A program made the translations under genes and the position numbers. The notes under the pieces are model-generated. The model had not been told where the DNA came from, did not search any database, and worked only from the letters and a program-made list of their open reading frames with translations. From assembly GCA_965226245.1 (NCBI GenBank), contig CBDDCL010000015.1, forward strand, positions 558,001 through 622,000: 64,000 nucleotides of DNA, written 5' to 3'. This stretch comes from CBDCYS01 sp965226245. Lineage in GTDB: Bacteria; Acidobacteriota; Terriglobia; Bryobacterales; UBA6623. Positions 24,430-33,135 of the stretch are shown here, one piece after another. The first letter of the stretch is position 1. The number at the start of each line of letters is the position of its first letter.

Positions 24430-25686
24430 CTACTCGTAGCGCAGAGCGACGATCGGATCCAGTTTGGCGGCGCGGTTGGCGGGGTAGTATCCGAAGAAGA
24501 GACCGACTCCGACTGAGATCGTAAATCCCAGAAAAACCCACACAGCGGAAACATCCACCGGCATTGCTGGATAGATCGCCGTGACGACCCATCCGAGACC
24601 GCTCCCAACCAGAATTCCGATCACGCCTCCGGCGCCGGTGAGCGCCATCGCCTCAATCAAGAACTGCAGTCGAATGTCCTGCCGCCGGGCTCCGACGGCC
24701 TTGCGGACGCCAATCTCGTGGGTTCGCTGCGTGACCGAGACCAGCATGATGTTCATCACGCCGATGCCTCCGACCAGCAGTGCGATCGAGCTGATCGAGA
24801 AGGTCAGCAGGAACAGGGCGCCCGTCGTCTGCGCCCACATCTGAGCGAAGAACTCCGGCATCGCCAGCTCGAAATCGTTTTCCTCCCTCGCCGGGACACG
24901 TCTGCGCCGCCGCAGCACGGACACGACTTCGTCGACCGCCTTGTGGAGTTGAGACGTGTCGCGAACGGAAATAGCCATGAAGTGTTCCCGGATTTCAGGG
25001 TAGAGCTTGTGGAACGTCGAGTAGGGAATGCAGGCGAATTGATCAATCCCAGGGCCCCCGAAAAGCCCTTCGTCTTTGACGTAAATCCCGATGACCTCGA
25101 AGGCCACTCCGTTGAGGCGAACGGTGCGGCCCACGGGATCGCTATGCGGGAACAAACTGTCGGCGATTCCTTGTCCCAGCACGACAACGAAGCGCGCGTG
25201 ATCTTGGTCGTAGCGCGAGATCAAGCGCCCTTCCTGCACATCGAAAGCCGGGATTGCATCGGAGTAGTGCTCGTCCACTCCCCGTAGGATGACACTCGTC
25301 ACCTGCTGGTTGCGGTAGCGGATTTCGTTCTCGTGTCCGCCGATGAAGATAGCCCGGTTCAGGAAGGCTGTGGCGAACTCAACGTTGGGGCAGGATTCCC
25401 GAATGGCCAGGGCATCGTCGTAAGTGAGATATTTTCGCAAGCGCATCTCCTCGGAAAGCCGGCCAAAGGGAGTGTTCTGAACCCGCAGAATGAAGAAGAC
25501 TTTGGAACCCAGCATCTGGATGCGGCCGACGACGTCGTTGTTCAGCCCTTCAATGATGGAGGCGACAATAATTACGGAGGCGACACCGATGACGACGCCC
25601 AAAAGTGTCAGAAAAGACCGAAACTTTTGGGTGCGGATGGAGTCGAAAGCGACCCCAACATTCTCTTTGAGCTGTGCCGTTGTCAT
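24430..25686 (-). CDS. MacB-type ABC transporter permease (FtsX/MacB_PCD)
   Basis: A 418-residue permease with one N-terminal helix (RSFLTLLGVVIGVASVIIV near residues 24-42), a large periplasmic MacB_PCD domain (about 45-285) and three C-terminal helices of the FtsX type, with MNIMLVSVTQRTHEIGVRKA near 313 and a final YYPANRAAKLDPIVALRYE. The second permease gene lies 131 bp upstream on the same strand. Together with the MacA-type adaptor and ATPase at 17996-20322 it should form a tripartite export system; the substrate is unknown. Confidence 0.9.
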   Translation of the reverse strand: MTTAQLKENVGVAFDSIRTQKFRSFLTLLGVVIGVASVIIVASIIEGLNNDVVGRIQMLGSKVFFILRVQNTPFGRLSEEMRLRKYLTYDDALAIRESCPNVEFATAFLNRAIFIGGHENEIRYRNQQVTSVILRGVDEHYSDAIPAFDVQEGRLISRYDQDHARFVVVLGQGIADSLFPHSDPVGRTVRLNGVAFEVIGIYVKDEGLFGGPGIDQFACIPYSTFHKLYPEIREHFMAISVRDTSQLHKAVDEVVSVLRRRRRVPAREENDFELAMPEFFAQMWAQTTGALFLLTFSISSIALLVGGIGVMNIMLVSVTQRTHEIGVRKAVGARRQDIRLQFLIEAMALTGAGGVIGILVGSGLGWVVTAIYPAMPVDVSAVWVFLGFTISVGVGLFFGYYPANRAAKLDPIVALRYE

Positions 25687-25817
25687 TCCGGAAATCCCGC
25701 CGCAAGGCGTGCAAGAATCAGGGGCGGTTTGCTTCGCGCCACGGTAAGCCTTTTCAAACCGGCAACCACTCAGGACAGGGCCAGGCGCCGTCCCGATTCT
25801 TTCATTCGCTTTCTTCT

Positions 25818-27044
25818 CTACTCGCTACGCAACGCCTCGATCGGATCAAGTTCAGCGGCTTTCATTGCCGGATAGATTCCGAAAAACAGGCCGACACTGG
25901 AGGCGAGTGCAACGCCCAACAGCGCAACCCGCCAGTCCACTGTCGCGGGCAGCACGGAAAACCACCGCAGCAGCAGGGCGGCCGCGAAGCCCAGCAGCAC
26001 TCCGATCGCGCCACCGACCAACGACTGCAGAACGCTTTCCGCCAAGAACTGCCCAACGATGTCGTCGCGATTTGCGCCACAAGCCCGGCGGACGCCAATC
26101 TCTTTCGTGCGCTCGGTCACGCTGACGAGCATGATATTCATGATCACGATGCCGCCGACCACGGCCGCGATGGAGGAAACACTAAGGAAGACGAAGAAGA
26201 AGGACGAGCTGATCTTTTCCCACAGCTCGATGTAGCTGTCGGAAGTGCCGATATAGAAATTCTCCTTCCGCAGGCCGGTAATGCCGCGCCGGGACCTCAT
26301 GATGACGCGGGCTTGGTCTTGGGCGCGCTCGAAGATTACGGCTCCGCCCGCGGCTTGAATCTCCAAAGTCAGGCTGTGCCTTGCGCCGCGCACCCGGAAG
26401 AAGGTATCGAGCGGAACCACGATAAAAGAGTCCTGGGCATTGCCTAGCACGGAGCCGATTCGCTCGAACGTACCGATCACGAGCATCGGATCTTTGCCTA
26501 CCCTCACCTCGTGTCCGATCGGATCAACAGCGGGGAACAACTGCTCCGTCAGATCATCGCCGAGCAGGCACACGGGAGCGCCGTGGCGATTCTCGGCCGC
26601 GGAGAAATAGCGCCCGCGTTCAACCGTCAGAGTGCCGATGCCGGCCATGTTGGGCGTCTGGCCACGGATGGACACATCGCGCATTTCCTGGTTCTTGTAG
26701 CGCACCGCAATCCTGCTGGAAACCGTGGCTCCAACGTTCGCGCACAGCGGGCACGATTCCCGCACAGCGGCCATGTCTTCGCGCAGGACGTCCGGGTTGC
26801 GCCGCGCCCGCCTGGCCTCCTCAAAGTTGGTCGTTGCGAAAGGGGTCTTGGCGATGCGGAAGACGTCCGTGCCGAGATTGGCGATTTTCTCCTCCACGTA
26901 AGTGTTCGCGCCGACGATGAGGGTGATCACCGTCATCAGCGTTGCGACCCCCATTGTCAACCCCAAGATCGTGAGGAATGAACGCAGCCGGTACGTTCTC
27001 ATCGCCTCGGTGGCCAACGAGATATTTGTGCTTAAATCCGTCAT
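25818..27044 (-). CDS. MacB-type ABC transporter permease (FtsX/MacB_PCD), second copy
   Basis: A 408-residue paralogue of the downstream permease, from ATG 27044 (MTDLSTNISLATEAMRTYRL; an upstream start at 27080 adds only a Pro-rich leader). Same layout: RSFLTILGLTMGVATLMTV helix, MacB_PCD periplasmic domain, then MNIMLVSVTERTKEIGVRRA and a final AAELDPIEALRSE. Two different permeases suggest a heterodimeric membrane part. The plus-strand P-loop kinase/deaminase gene starts 197 bp away on the divergent side. Confidence 0.9.
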   Translation of the reverse strand: MTDLSTNISLATEAMRTYRLRSFLTILGLTMGVATLMTVITLIVGANTYVEEKIANLGTDVFRIAKTPFATTNFEEARRARRNPDVLREDMAAVRESCPLCANVGATVSSRIAVRYKNQEMRDVSIRGQTPNMAGIGTLTVERGRYFSAAENRHGAPVCLLGDDLTEQLFPAVDPIGHEVRVGKDPMLVIGTFERIGSVLGNAQDSFIVVPLDTFFRVRGARHSLTLEIQAAGGAVIFERAQDQARVIMRSRRGITGLRKENFYIGTSDSYIELWEKISSSFFFVFLSVSSIAAVVGGIVIMNIMLVSVTERTKEIGVRRACGANRDDIVGQFLAESVLQSLVGGAIGVLLGFAAALLLRWFSVLPATVDWRVALLGVALASSVGLFFGIYPAMKAAELDPIEALRSE

Positions 27045-27241
27045 CGGCGCCGGGGGGGGCGGCCCCTGCTTCATTATCATTCATTGCTTATGCCACTCCT
27101 TTCACCGAGAGGAGGGTGTCGCTGCTCATGGATCGTCCGGGGAAAGGTTGTCGTCGTTCGAGCGCGGGGCGGCCCATTTTCGACTAACATGAGGAATCCC
27201 GTTTCGCTCTCTCAGGCGAGGGCGGCGGCGAACAGCTTTCG

Positions 27242-28243
27242 ATGATTATCGGACTCACGGGCACGAACGGAGCCGGCAAGACGGTTAGCGCCGAGCACTT
27301 GCGGACCAAGGGTTTTGAATATCACTCTCTCTCCGATGAGATTCGCGTTGAACTGGATTCCATTGGGCGCGAGGCGACCAGAGAGAATCTCATTGAGATG
27401 GGGAACCAGCTTCGCGCCGAGCATGGCCCGGCGGTGCTCGCGGGCCGCATCAAGTCCCGGCTGCGCGCGGACCGCAATTACGTCATCGACTCGATTCGAA
27501 ACCCCTATGAGGTGAACTTACTTCGAGCGGATAAGGAATTTCATCTGCTCCATCTTGACGGCCCTGTCGAAGTTCGCTACGAGCGGGTGCGCCGGCGGGG
27601 CGGCCCGCGCACCCCAAAGTCTCTGCAAGAGTTCGTCGAGCAAGAGCGGCGCGAGACCGGCAGCGATGACCCCAAGCATCAGCAGTTGCGGGCCTGCTAC
27701 GAGCTGGCGGACGCGACGCTTGTGAATGGCGGCGCGATCGAGGACCTGCATCGCCGGCTGGATGAACGGGCCAGGGGCTGGCTGATGTCAGTCACCAGGC
27801 CGAGCTGGGACGAGTACTTCATGAAGATCGCACGGATTGCCTCGTTGCGAAGCAACTGCATGAAGCGCAAGGTCGCGGCCGTGGTCGTCAAGGACCGCCG
27901 CATTATCTCAACCGGTTACAACGGTACGCCCCGCGGCACTAAGAACTGCAACGAAGGCGGCTGCCCCCGCTGCAATTCGATGGCTCCCAGCGGCACGCAG
28001 TTGGGCGAGTGCCTTTGCTCGCACGCCGAGGAGAATGCCATTGTTCAAGCCGCCTATCACGGCATCGGCGTGGGCGGCTCGACGATCTATTCCACGTTCT
28101 CCCCTTGCCTGATCTGCACCAAGATGATCATCAACTCCGGCATCGAGGAGGTCGTGTACGACCTCGACTATCCGCTGAACGAGGTGGCCCAGGGGCTGCT
28201 CGAAGAAGCGGGCGTCAAGGCGCGTCACCTGAAGATCGACTAG
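27242..28243 (+). CDS. Fusion of P-loop kinase-like domain with dCMP deaminase
   Basis: A 333-residue protein with two parts. Residues 1-180 are a dephospho-CoA kinase/adenylate kinase-like P-loop domain (IGLTGTNGAGKTVSAEHL; YVIDSIRNPYEVNLLR). Residues 186-333 are a zinc deoxycytidylate deaminase with HAEENAIVQAA near 258 and FSPCLICTKMIINSGIEEV near 283, preceded by a Cys-rich CNEGGCPRC. The deaminase part should convert dCMP to dUMP for thymidylate synthesis. The kinase-like part could be regulatory or a nucleotide kinase. Start ATG 27242 is unambiguous. Confidence 0.88.
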   Translation: MIIGLTGTNGAGKTVSAEHLRTKGFEYHSLSDEIRVELDSIGREATRENLIEMGNQLRAEHGPAVLAGRIKSRLRADRNYVIDSIRNPYEVNLLRADKEFHLLHLDGPVEVRYERVRRRGGPRTPKSLQEFVEQERRETGSDDPKHQQLRACYELADATLVNGGAIEDLHRRLDERARGWLMSVTRPSWDEYFMKIARIASLRSNCMKRKVAAVVVKDRRIISTGYNGTPRGTKNCNEGGCPRCNSMAPSGTQLGECLCSHAEENAIVQAAYHGIGVGGSTIYSTFSPCLICTKMIINSGIEEVVYDLDYPLNEVAQGLLEEAGVKARHLKID

Positions 28244-28259
28244 CCTGCATTTCTGCTTG

Positions 28260-28391
28260 GAGACTTCCGTCCGCGTCCTGGAGTTTCTACATTCTGTGCA
28301 GACAGGGGGGAGGAACCGCTCTGAGGTGGCGCGCGCCTCCTGGCGGGCAGCGTCGGCCTCCGGGCCGACGTGCGCGGACTTCCGTCCGCGC
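28260..28391. repeat. Cluster of hairpins in intergenic region
   Basis: The 257-bp gap after the deaminase gene holds CGTCGGCCTCCGGGCCGACG (28351-28370, 8-bp stem) and GCGGACTTCCGTCCGC (28374-28389, 6-bp stem, CTTCCG centre). A partial copy GACTTCCGTCCGCG lies at about 28262. The 28372-28397 stretch is repeated nearly identically at 45014-45039. Confidence 0.65.
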
Positions 28392-28500
28392 CTCTGCGGC
28401 TGCGTGTCGAGGTTACGTCGCCAAGAATGGCTTTGCGGCAGGCGGTTCGGCTGCGGTCCACCCCTCCTCGCTATCATGAGAGGTTTCAACCTCCCGGCAC

Positions 28501-28761
28501 GTGGCGAAAAAACAATACTCCTATTTTCAACCTCCGGCTCGAATTTTGATGGGCCCCGGCCCCAGCATGGTTGATCCGCGCGTCCAGCTCGCGACGGGTG
28601 CATCAGCAGTGGGGTACCTGGACCCGGCGGCGTTCGAAGTCCTGGATGACATCAGACAACTGCTTCAGTATGTATTTCAGACTGAGAACGAGTTCACTTT
28701 GGCCGTCACAGGAACGGCTGAGCAAGTTTACGTACGTCAGGGTGAGGCGGACGCCGGGTAG
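28501..28761 (+). pseudogene. Truncated class V aminotransferase (alanine-glyoxylate aminotransferase-like)
   Basis: An 86-residue ORF from GTG 28501 that matches only the N-terminal fifth of class V aminotransferases: LMGPGPSMVDPRVQLATGAS, VGYLDPAAFEVLDDIRQLL and FTLAVTGT, where a Gly-Ser-Ala-Gly motif should follow. After AVTGT it turns into AEQVYVRQGEADAG and stops. A full enzyme has about 370-390 residues and its PLP Lys, so this is a deletion remnant. The next gene starts 32 nt later, so the deletion joined it directly to panE-like DNA. Confidence 0.75.
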
Positions 28762-28793
28762 ATGCCGGACATGTATTGGAAGGGAAATCCCAA

Positions 28794-29771
28794 GTGAAAT
28801 TCGCGGTATACGGCGCCGGAGCCATTGGGGCCTTCATGGGGGCGCGCCTGATGAATGCCGGCAACGAAGTTGCGCTCATCGCCCGAGGGCCCCATCTGGA
28901 GGCGATGCGCGCCAAAGGCCTGCGAATTCGCAGCCCGGTCGTCGGGGATTTTGAGTGTCGTCCGCAAGTGACAAACGACGCGGCTGATATCGGCGAAGTC
29001 GATGCCGTTATTTTGGGGGTCAAGGCTCACGGCCTGACAGCGATTGCTCCCAAGCTGGGTCCGTTGCTGGGTCCGGATACGATCGTCGTGACCACTCAGA
29101 ACGGCATCCCGTGGTGGTATTTCCACGGTCTCGGCGGGCAGTGGCAGGGGACTCACCTGGAATCGGTTGACCCCGGCGGAGTCATTGCCGCTCACATTGA
29201 GGCGCGCCGAGTGATCGGTTGTCTCGCCTACTGCTCGTCGAAGGTGGTCGAGCCCGGTGTGATCGAACATCTCGAGGGCGTGCGTTTCCCGCTCGGGGAG
29301 CCGGATATGACTCGCGGCGGCCGCATCCAAGAGCTGGCCGCCATCTTCAGCGCCGCCGGACTCAAGGCCCCGATCCGGGCGGACATGCGGCACGACATTT
29401 GGGTGAAGGTTCTCGGCAACGCCGCCTTGAACCCCATCAGCGCTCTGACGCGGGCTACGTTGCTGGACATCCTGCAACACCCGCCGACCAGGGAATTAGT
29501 GCGGGCGCTGATGCAAGAGGTAGTGCGGGTGGCCGCGGCGCTCGGCGTAAAGATCCGCATCACGATCGACAAGCGCCTGGAGGGAGCCGAAAAAATCGGC
29601 CATCACAAGACCTCGATGCTGCAGGACGTGGAGGCGGGCCGTCCGATCGAGCTGGAACCGATCGTCGGGGCCGTTATCGAGTTGGCTGAGAAAACCGGCG
29701 TCGAGGTTCCGAATCTGCGCGCGATGTACGCCTGCACCCGTTTACTCGCCAAACCCCAGAATCAAGCGTAG
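28794..29771 (+). CDS. Ketopantoate reductase-family protein (PanE/ApbA)
   Basis: A 325-residue NADPH-dependent 2-dehydropantoate 2-reductase-type protein. GTG 28794 is preceded by GGAAGGG at a good distance and gives MKFAVYGAGAIGAFMGARL with the GAGAIG nucleotide motif at residue 7. Further marks are VVTTQNGIPWWYF near 100, a Lys in DIWVKVLGNAALNPISALT near 205 and EKIGHHKTSMLQDVEAGRPI near 267. The reaction would be ketopantoate to pantoate for coenzyme A. The family also holds other ketoacid reductases, so the substrate is not certain. Confidence 0.88.
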   Translation: MKFAVYGAGAIGAFMGARLMNAGNEVALIARGPHLEAMRAKGLRIRSPVVGDFECRPQVTNDAADIGEVDAVILGVKAHGLTAIAPKLGPLLGPDTIVVTTQNGIPWWYFHGLGGQWQGTHLESVDPGGVIAAHIEARRVIGCLAYCSSKVVEPGVIEHLEGVRFPLGEPDMTRGGRIQELAAIFSAAGLKAPIRADMRHDIWVKVLGNAALNPISALTRATLLDILQHPPTRELVRALMQEVVRVAAALGVKIRITIDKRLEGAEKIGHHKTSMLQDVEAGRPIELEPIVGAVIELAEKTGVEVPNLRAMYACTRLLAKPQNQA

Positions 29772-29775
29772 CCCT

Positions 29776-30009
29776 ATGACCAGACGTCTTTTCATGCTGT
29801 CTTTGCTGCCCGTCGCGTCTGTTTTCGCAGGGCCGGCCGAAGTTGCCGAGGGACTCCTTCAAGACCCCCAAAGTCCAGCAAGCATTGAAGTTCGTCCGCG
29901 TCAATGAGCCCAAAATCATTGAAGAGAGGAAGGAGGCCTGCACCATGTCCGCATGGACGAAGCCGGCAACGTGCTGGGCGTGCGGCCGGGCTGGCGGGTT
30001 ATCCTTTGA
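29776..30009 (+). pseudogene. Remnant of an exported M20/M28-type peptidase
   Basis: Three pieces in two frames: a signal-like MTRRLFMLSLLPVASVFAGP (frame of 29776), then SFKTPKVQQALKFVRVNEPK and IIEERKEAC (frame of 29843), then VRMDEAGNVLGVRPG (from 29947, first frame again). In Acidobacteriota peptidases of this type these blocks occur in this order near the N-terminus, with about 40 residues between the last two. The catalytic domain is absent. This is a decayed gene; the identification is by remembered pattern only. Confidence 0.55.
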
Positions 30010-30039
30010 TCTAGGACGTTCTACAAAGAGGCAACCGAC

Positions 30040-32982
30040 ATGAAGCATAAGGCCCATTGGCTGGCAGTCGGAGTCCTCAGCGGGGTAGCGGGGTTTATTT
30101 TGAGCCTCCCACCGGCTATGCCGCCGAGTGCCAGCCCGTCAGGCGAACACGGCGAGCAACAGCGGCTGGTGGAGGCCTACGGCCAACTGCCGCTCTACTT
30201 CATTGAGAACCAGGGCCAGCTAGACTCTCAGGTCAGCTACTACATCCAGGGCCGTGACAAGAGCATCTATTTCACGCCCGCGGGGGTGACGTTTGCGCTG
30301 CGAGGCCCCGACCCGGAGGCTCTCGAAGAGGAATCGCCTGTTTCCCGCATTTCGTACCGGGCCGGGAGCAGGTGGGGCCGTGGCGCCAGCGAGGTGGCGC
30401 GGCGCTGGGTGGTGAAGCTGGACTTTGTGGGCGCCAATGCGGATGTGCGCCCGAGAGGAGAAGAGCCGACCCCGGCCATCGTCAGCTATTTCAAGGGTCC
30501 TCGCGAGGAGTGGAAGGTGGGGCTGCCGACCTACGCCGGCCTGATCTATGAGGATCTCTGGCCGGGGATTGATCTGATCTACACGGGGACGGTGGACCGG
30601 CTGAAATATACGTTTCTGGTGAAGCCGGGCGCCGACCCCGATCAGATCCGGCTGGCGTATCGTGGGGCTGAGGTCCAATTGAACGAGGGGGGGCAACTGG
30701 AAGTTTCCACACCGCTGGGAGGCTTTCAGGATGACAAACCGTACGTCTACCAGGAGGACGATGGGCAGCGCGAGGGGGTGGCGGCGGCCTATATCCTGAA
30801 AGGCGAGGGTGGAGGGGAAGGGCAGGTCTACGGCTTTCGTGTGGGGGCGTATAATCCCGGCCTGCCGCTGGTGATCGATCCTGCCGTGCTAGTCTACGCT
30901 GGCTACATCGGCGGTGCCGGTTTTGACGAGGGTCGCGGGATTGCCGTTGACCATTCCGGCAACGCCTACGTGACGGGCCTGACCAGCTCGCTTGACTTCC
31001 CGACGGCGAATGCCCTGCAGCCCGCTTTCGGCGGCTTCCAATTTGATGCTTTCGTGGCGAAGCTCGATCCCACGGGCTCTGCGCTAGTGTACTCCACCTT
31101 CCTTGGCGGGAGCCGAAATGACGTCTGCAACGCGATCGCCGTGGATGTCGTCGGCAACGCCTATGTGACGGGCCAGACCTTTTCGATCGACTTCCCTACG
31201 ATGAATCCGTTGTACCCGGCTGGCCCCGGCGGGATCTTCGGCCGTGATGCCTTCGTGGCGAAGCTCGATGCTACGGGCTCGACGCTGATCTACTCGACTT
31301 ACTTAGCCGGCTCCGGCAATGACAGCGGCGACGCGATCGCCGTGGATGTCGGCGGGAACGCCTATGTGGCGGGTGTTACTACCGCACTTGACTTTCCAAC
31401 CGTCAACGCTTTCCAACCGACTCTCCGTGGCTTCAGAGACGCCTTTATCGCGAAGTTGAATCCTGCCGGCTCGGCTCTCGTCTACTCCACGTATCTCGGC
31501 GGCAGCGACCACTTTGGCCTGTCAGAGAATGTCGGTGGCATTGCCGTGGATGTTGCTGGCAGCGCCTACGTGACCGGCACGACCCCTTCGACGGACTTCC
31601 CCACCGCGAATGCTTTACAGCCAGTTTTCGGGGTTCCCATCGACGCCTTCGTGGCGAAGTTAGATCCCACTGGCTCACAGCTCGTCTACTCCACGTATCT
31701 CGGCGGTGGCCGCACCGACAGAGGTTACGGCATAGCCGTGGATGCTCTCGGCCAAGCCTATGTCACGGGCCTGACCTCATCATTCGACTTCCCAACAGCG
31801 AATGCCCTGCAGTCCGCTTTCGGCGGCTTCCAAGATGCCTTTGTAGCGAAGCTCGATCCCACGGGCTCTGCGCTAGTGTACTCCACCTACCTTGGCGGCA
31901 GCGACTCTGACAGCAGCCACGCCCTAACCGTGGACAACGCCGGCAACGCTTACGTCACTGGCACCACTGAGTCCACAGAGGCGAGCTTTCCGGTAGTCGT
32001 GGGGCCAGACCTGACCTTCAATGGCGGCCTTGGAGACGCCTTTGTGGCCAAGGTGAACCCTGGCGGCACGGCGCTGGTCTACGCCGGGTACATAGGCGGT
32101 AGCAGTTTTGACACAGGCAGCGGGATTGCCGTTGACCAGGCCGGCAATGCTTACGTCACCGGGTCCACTGGCTCCACGGAGGCTAGCTTCCCGGTAACCG
32201 TGGGGCCGGACCTGACCTTCAATGGGAGCGGCGACGCCTTCGTGGCCAAGATCGCCTCACCTGCTCCATTCATACGGTCAGAGGGAATCTTGAATGCCGC
32301 CAGCTTTCTAAGTGGGCCATTCGCCCCAGCCGCAATCGTCTCCCTGTTTGGATTGGACCTCGCAAGCACGACTGCGCAGGCGGAAGTGATCCCACTGCCA
32401 ACTTCGCTCGCGGGAACAACGGTGACAGTCACTGACAGCACAGGAATCGAGCACCAAGCTCCGCTGTTCTTTGTTTCTGCTGTGCAAATCAACTGCGTCA
32501 TTCCACCGGAAACAGCTATAGGTTCGGCCAACGTTACTGTAACGACCGCGGATGGAAAAAGCTCCACGGCTAGCATTCAGATCGAAGCGGTAGCGCCGGG
32601 TCTGTTTGCAGCAAATGCCACGGGCAAGGGTGTGGCGGCCGCGCTCTTCCTGCGCGTTGCCGCCGACGGTACGCGGACCCAAGACTTGATCTTTGACCTC
32701 GATACGCGTAGCGCTGTCCCGATCAACCTCGGCCCCGAAGTGGATCAGCTTTTTCTCTTGCTGTTCGGCACAGGCATTCGCGGCTTCAGTTCCCAAATCA
32801 CCGCGACGGTTGGAGGTGAGAATGTCGCTGTGCTGGGCGCGCTACCCCAGGGCGAGTTCGTCGGGCTGGACCAAGTCAACATCGGCCCGCTGCCCAGATC
32901 CCTCGCCGGCCGGGGAGAAGTGGATATCATCCTCACCGCCGATGGCAAACAAGCCAACACGGTGACGGTCAACATTGAGTAA
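30040..32982 (+). CDS. Large exported SBBP-repeat protein with Solibacter-type C-terminal domain
   Basis: A 980-residue exported protein. The N-terminal hydrophobic segment (LAVGVLSGVAGFILSLP) is followed by a conserved region of about 250 residues (LPLYFIENQGQLDSQVSYYI). Then come about nine beta-propeller SBBP repeats (for example FVAKLDPTGSALVYSTYLGG and IAVDVAGSAYVTGTT, residues 290-745). A C-terminal domain of the TIGR03437 (Soli_cterm) type contains PAAIVSLFGLDLASTTAQAE and ends EVDIILTADGKQANTVTVNIE-like. Such proteins are abundant in Solibacter relatives and are thought to be surface or secreted. Ribosome site AGAGG lies nine bases before ATG 30040. Confidence 0.92.
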   Translation: MKHKAHWLAVGVLSGVAGFILSLPPAMPPSASPSGEHGEQQRLVEAYGQLPLYFIENQGQLDSQVSYYIQGRDKSIYFTPAGVTFALRGPDPEALEEESPVSRISYRAGSRWGRGASEVARRWVVKLDFVGANADVRPRGEEPTPAIVSYFKGPREEWKVGLPTYAGLIYEDLWPGIDLIYTGTVDRLKYTFLVKPGADPDQIRLAYRGAEVQLNEGGQLEVSTPLGGFQDDKPYVYQEDDGQREGVAAAYILKGEGGGEGQVYGFRVGAYNPGLPLVIDPAVLVYAGYIGGAGFDEGRGIAVDHSGNAYVTGLTSSLDFPTANALQPAFGGFQFDAFVAKLDPTGSALVYSTFLGGSRNDVCNAIAVDVVGNAYVTGQTFSIDFPTMNPLYPAGPGGIFGRDAFVAKLDATGSTLIYSTYLAGSGNDSGDAIAVDVGGNAYVAGVTTALDFPTVNAFQPTLRGFRDAFIAKLNPAGSALVYSTYLGGSDHFGLSENVGGIAVDVAGSAYVTGTTPSTDFPTANALQPVFGVPIDAFVAKLDPTGSQLVYSTYLGGGRTDRGYGIAVDALGQAYVTGLTSSFDFPTANALQSAFGGFQDAFVAKLDPTGSALVYSTYLGGSDSDSSHALTVDNAGNAYVTGTTESTEASFPVVVGPDLTFNGGLGDAFVAKVNPGGTALVYAGYIGGSSFDTGSGIAVDQAGNAYVTGSTGSTEASFPVTVGPDLTFNGSGDAFVAKIASPAPFIRSEGILNAASFLSGPFAPAAIVSLFGLDLASTTAQAEVIPLPTSLAGTTVTVTDSTGIEHQAPLFFVSAVQINCVIPPETAIGSANVTVTTADGKSSTASIQIEAVAPGLFAANATGKGVAAALFLRVAADGTRTQDLIFDLDTRSAVPINLGPEVDQLFLLLFGTGIRGFSSQITATVGGENVAVLGALPQGEFVGLDQVNIGPLPRSLAGRGEVDIILTADGKQANTVTVNIE

Positions 32983-33135
32983 GTAGCTTGGAGTAAGTAC
33001 CACCCGTGCTACCTGTCGACGCCGTAAGATGGGACCCCAGCGTCGTTTGGGTTGCAACCGTCATGGGCAGAACTTCTTCGGTTGGCAAGGCGCGGCTGTT
33101 CTGGGTTCGCGTGATACCGCCTGGACGGAGCAACG

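Noticed and set aside
28351..28397. CRISPR-like repeats
   Set aside because: Palindromes are few, irregularly spaced and dispersed, with no spacer array or cas genes.
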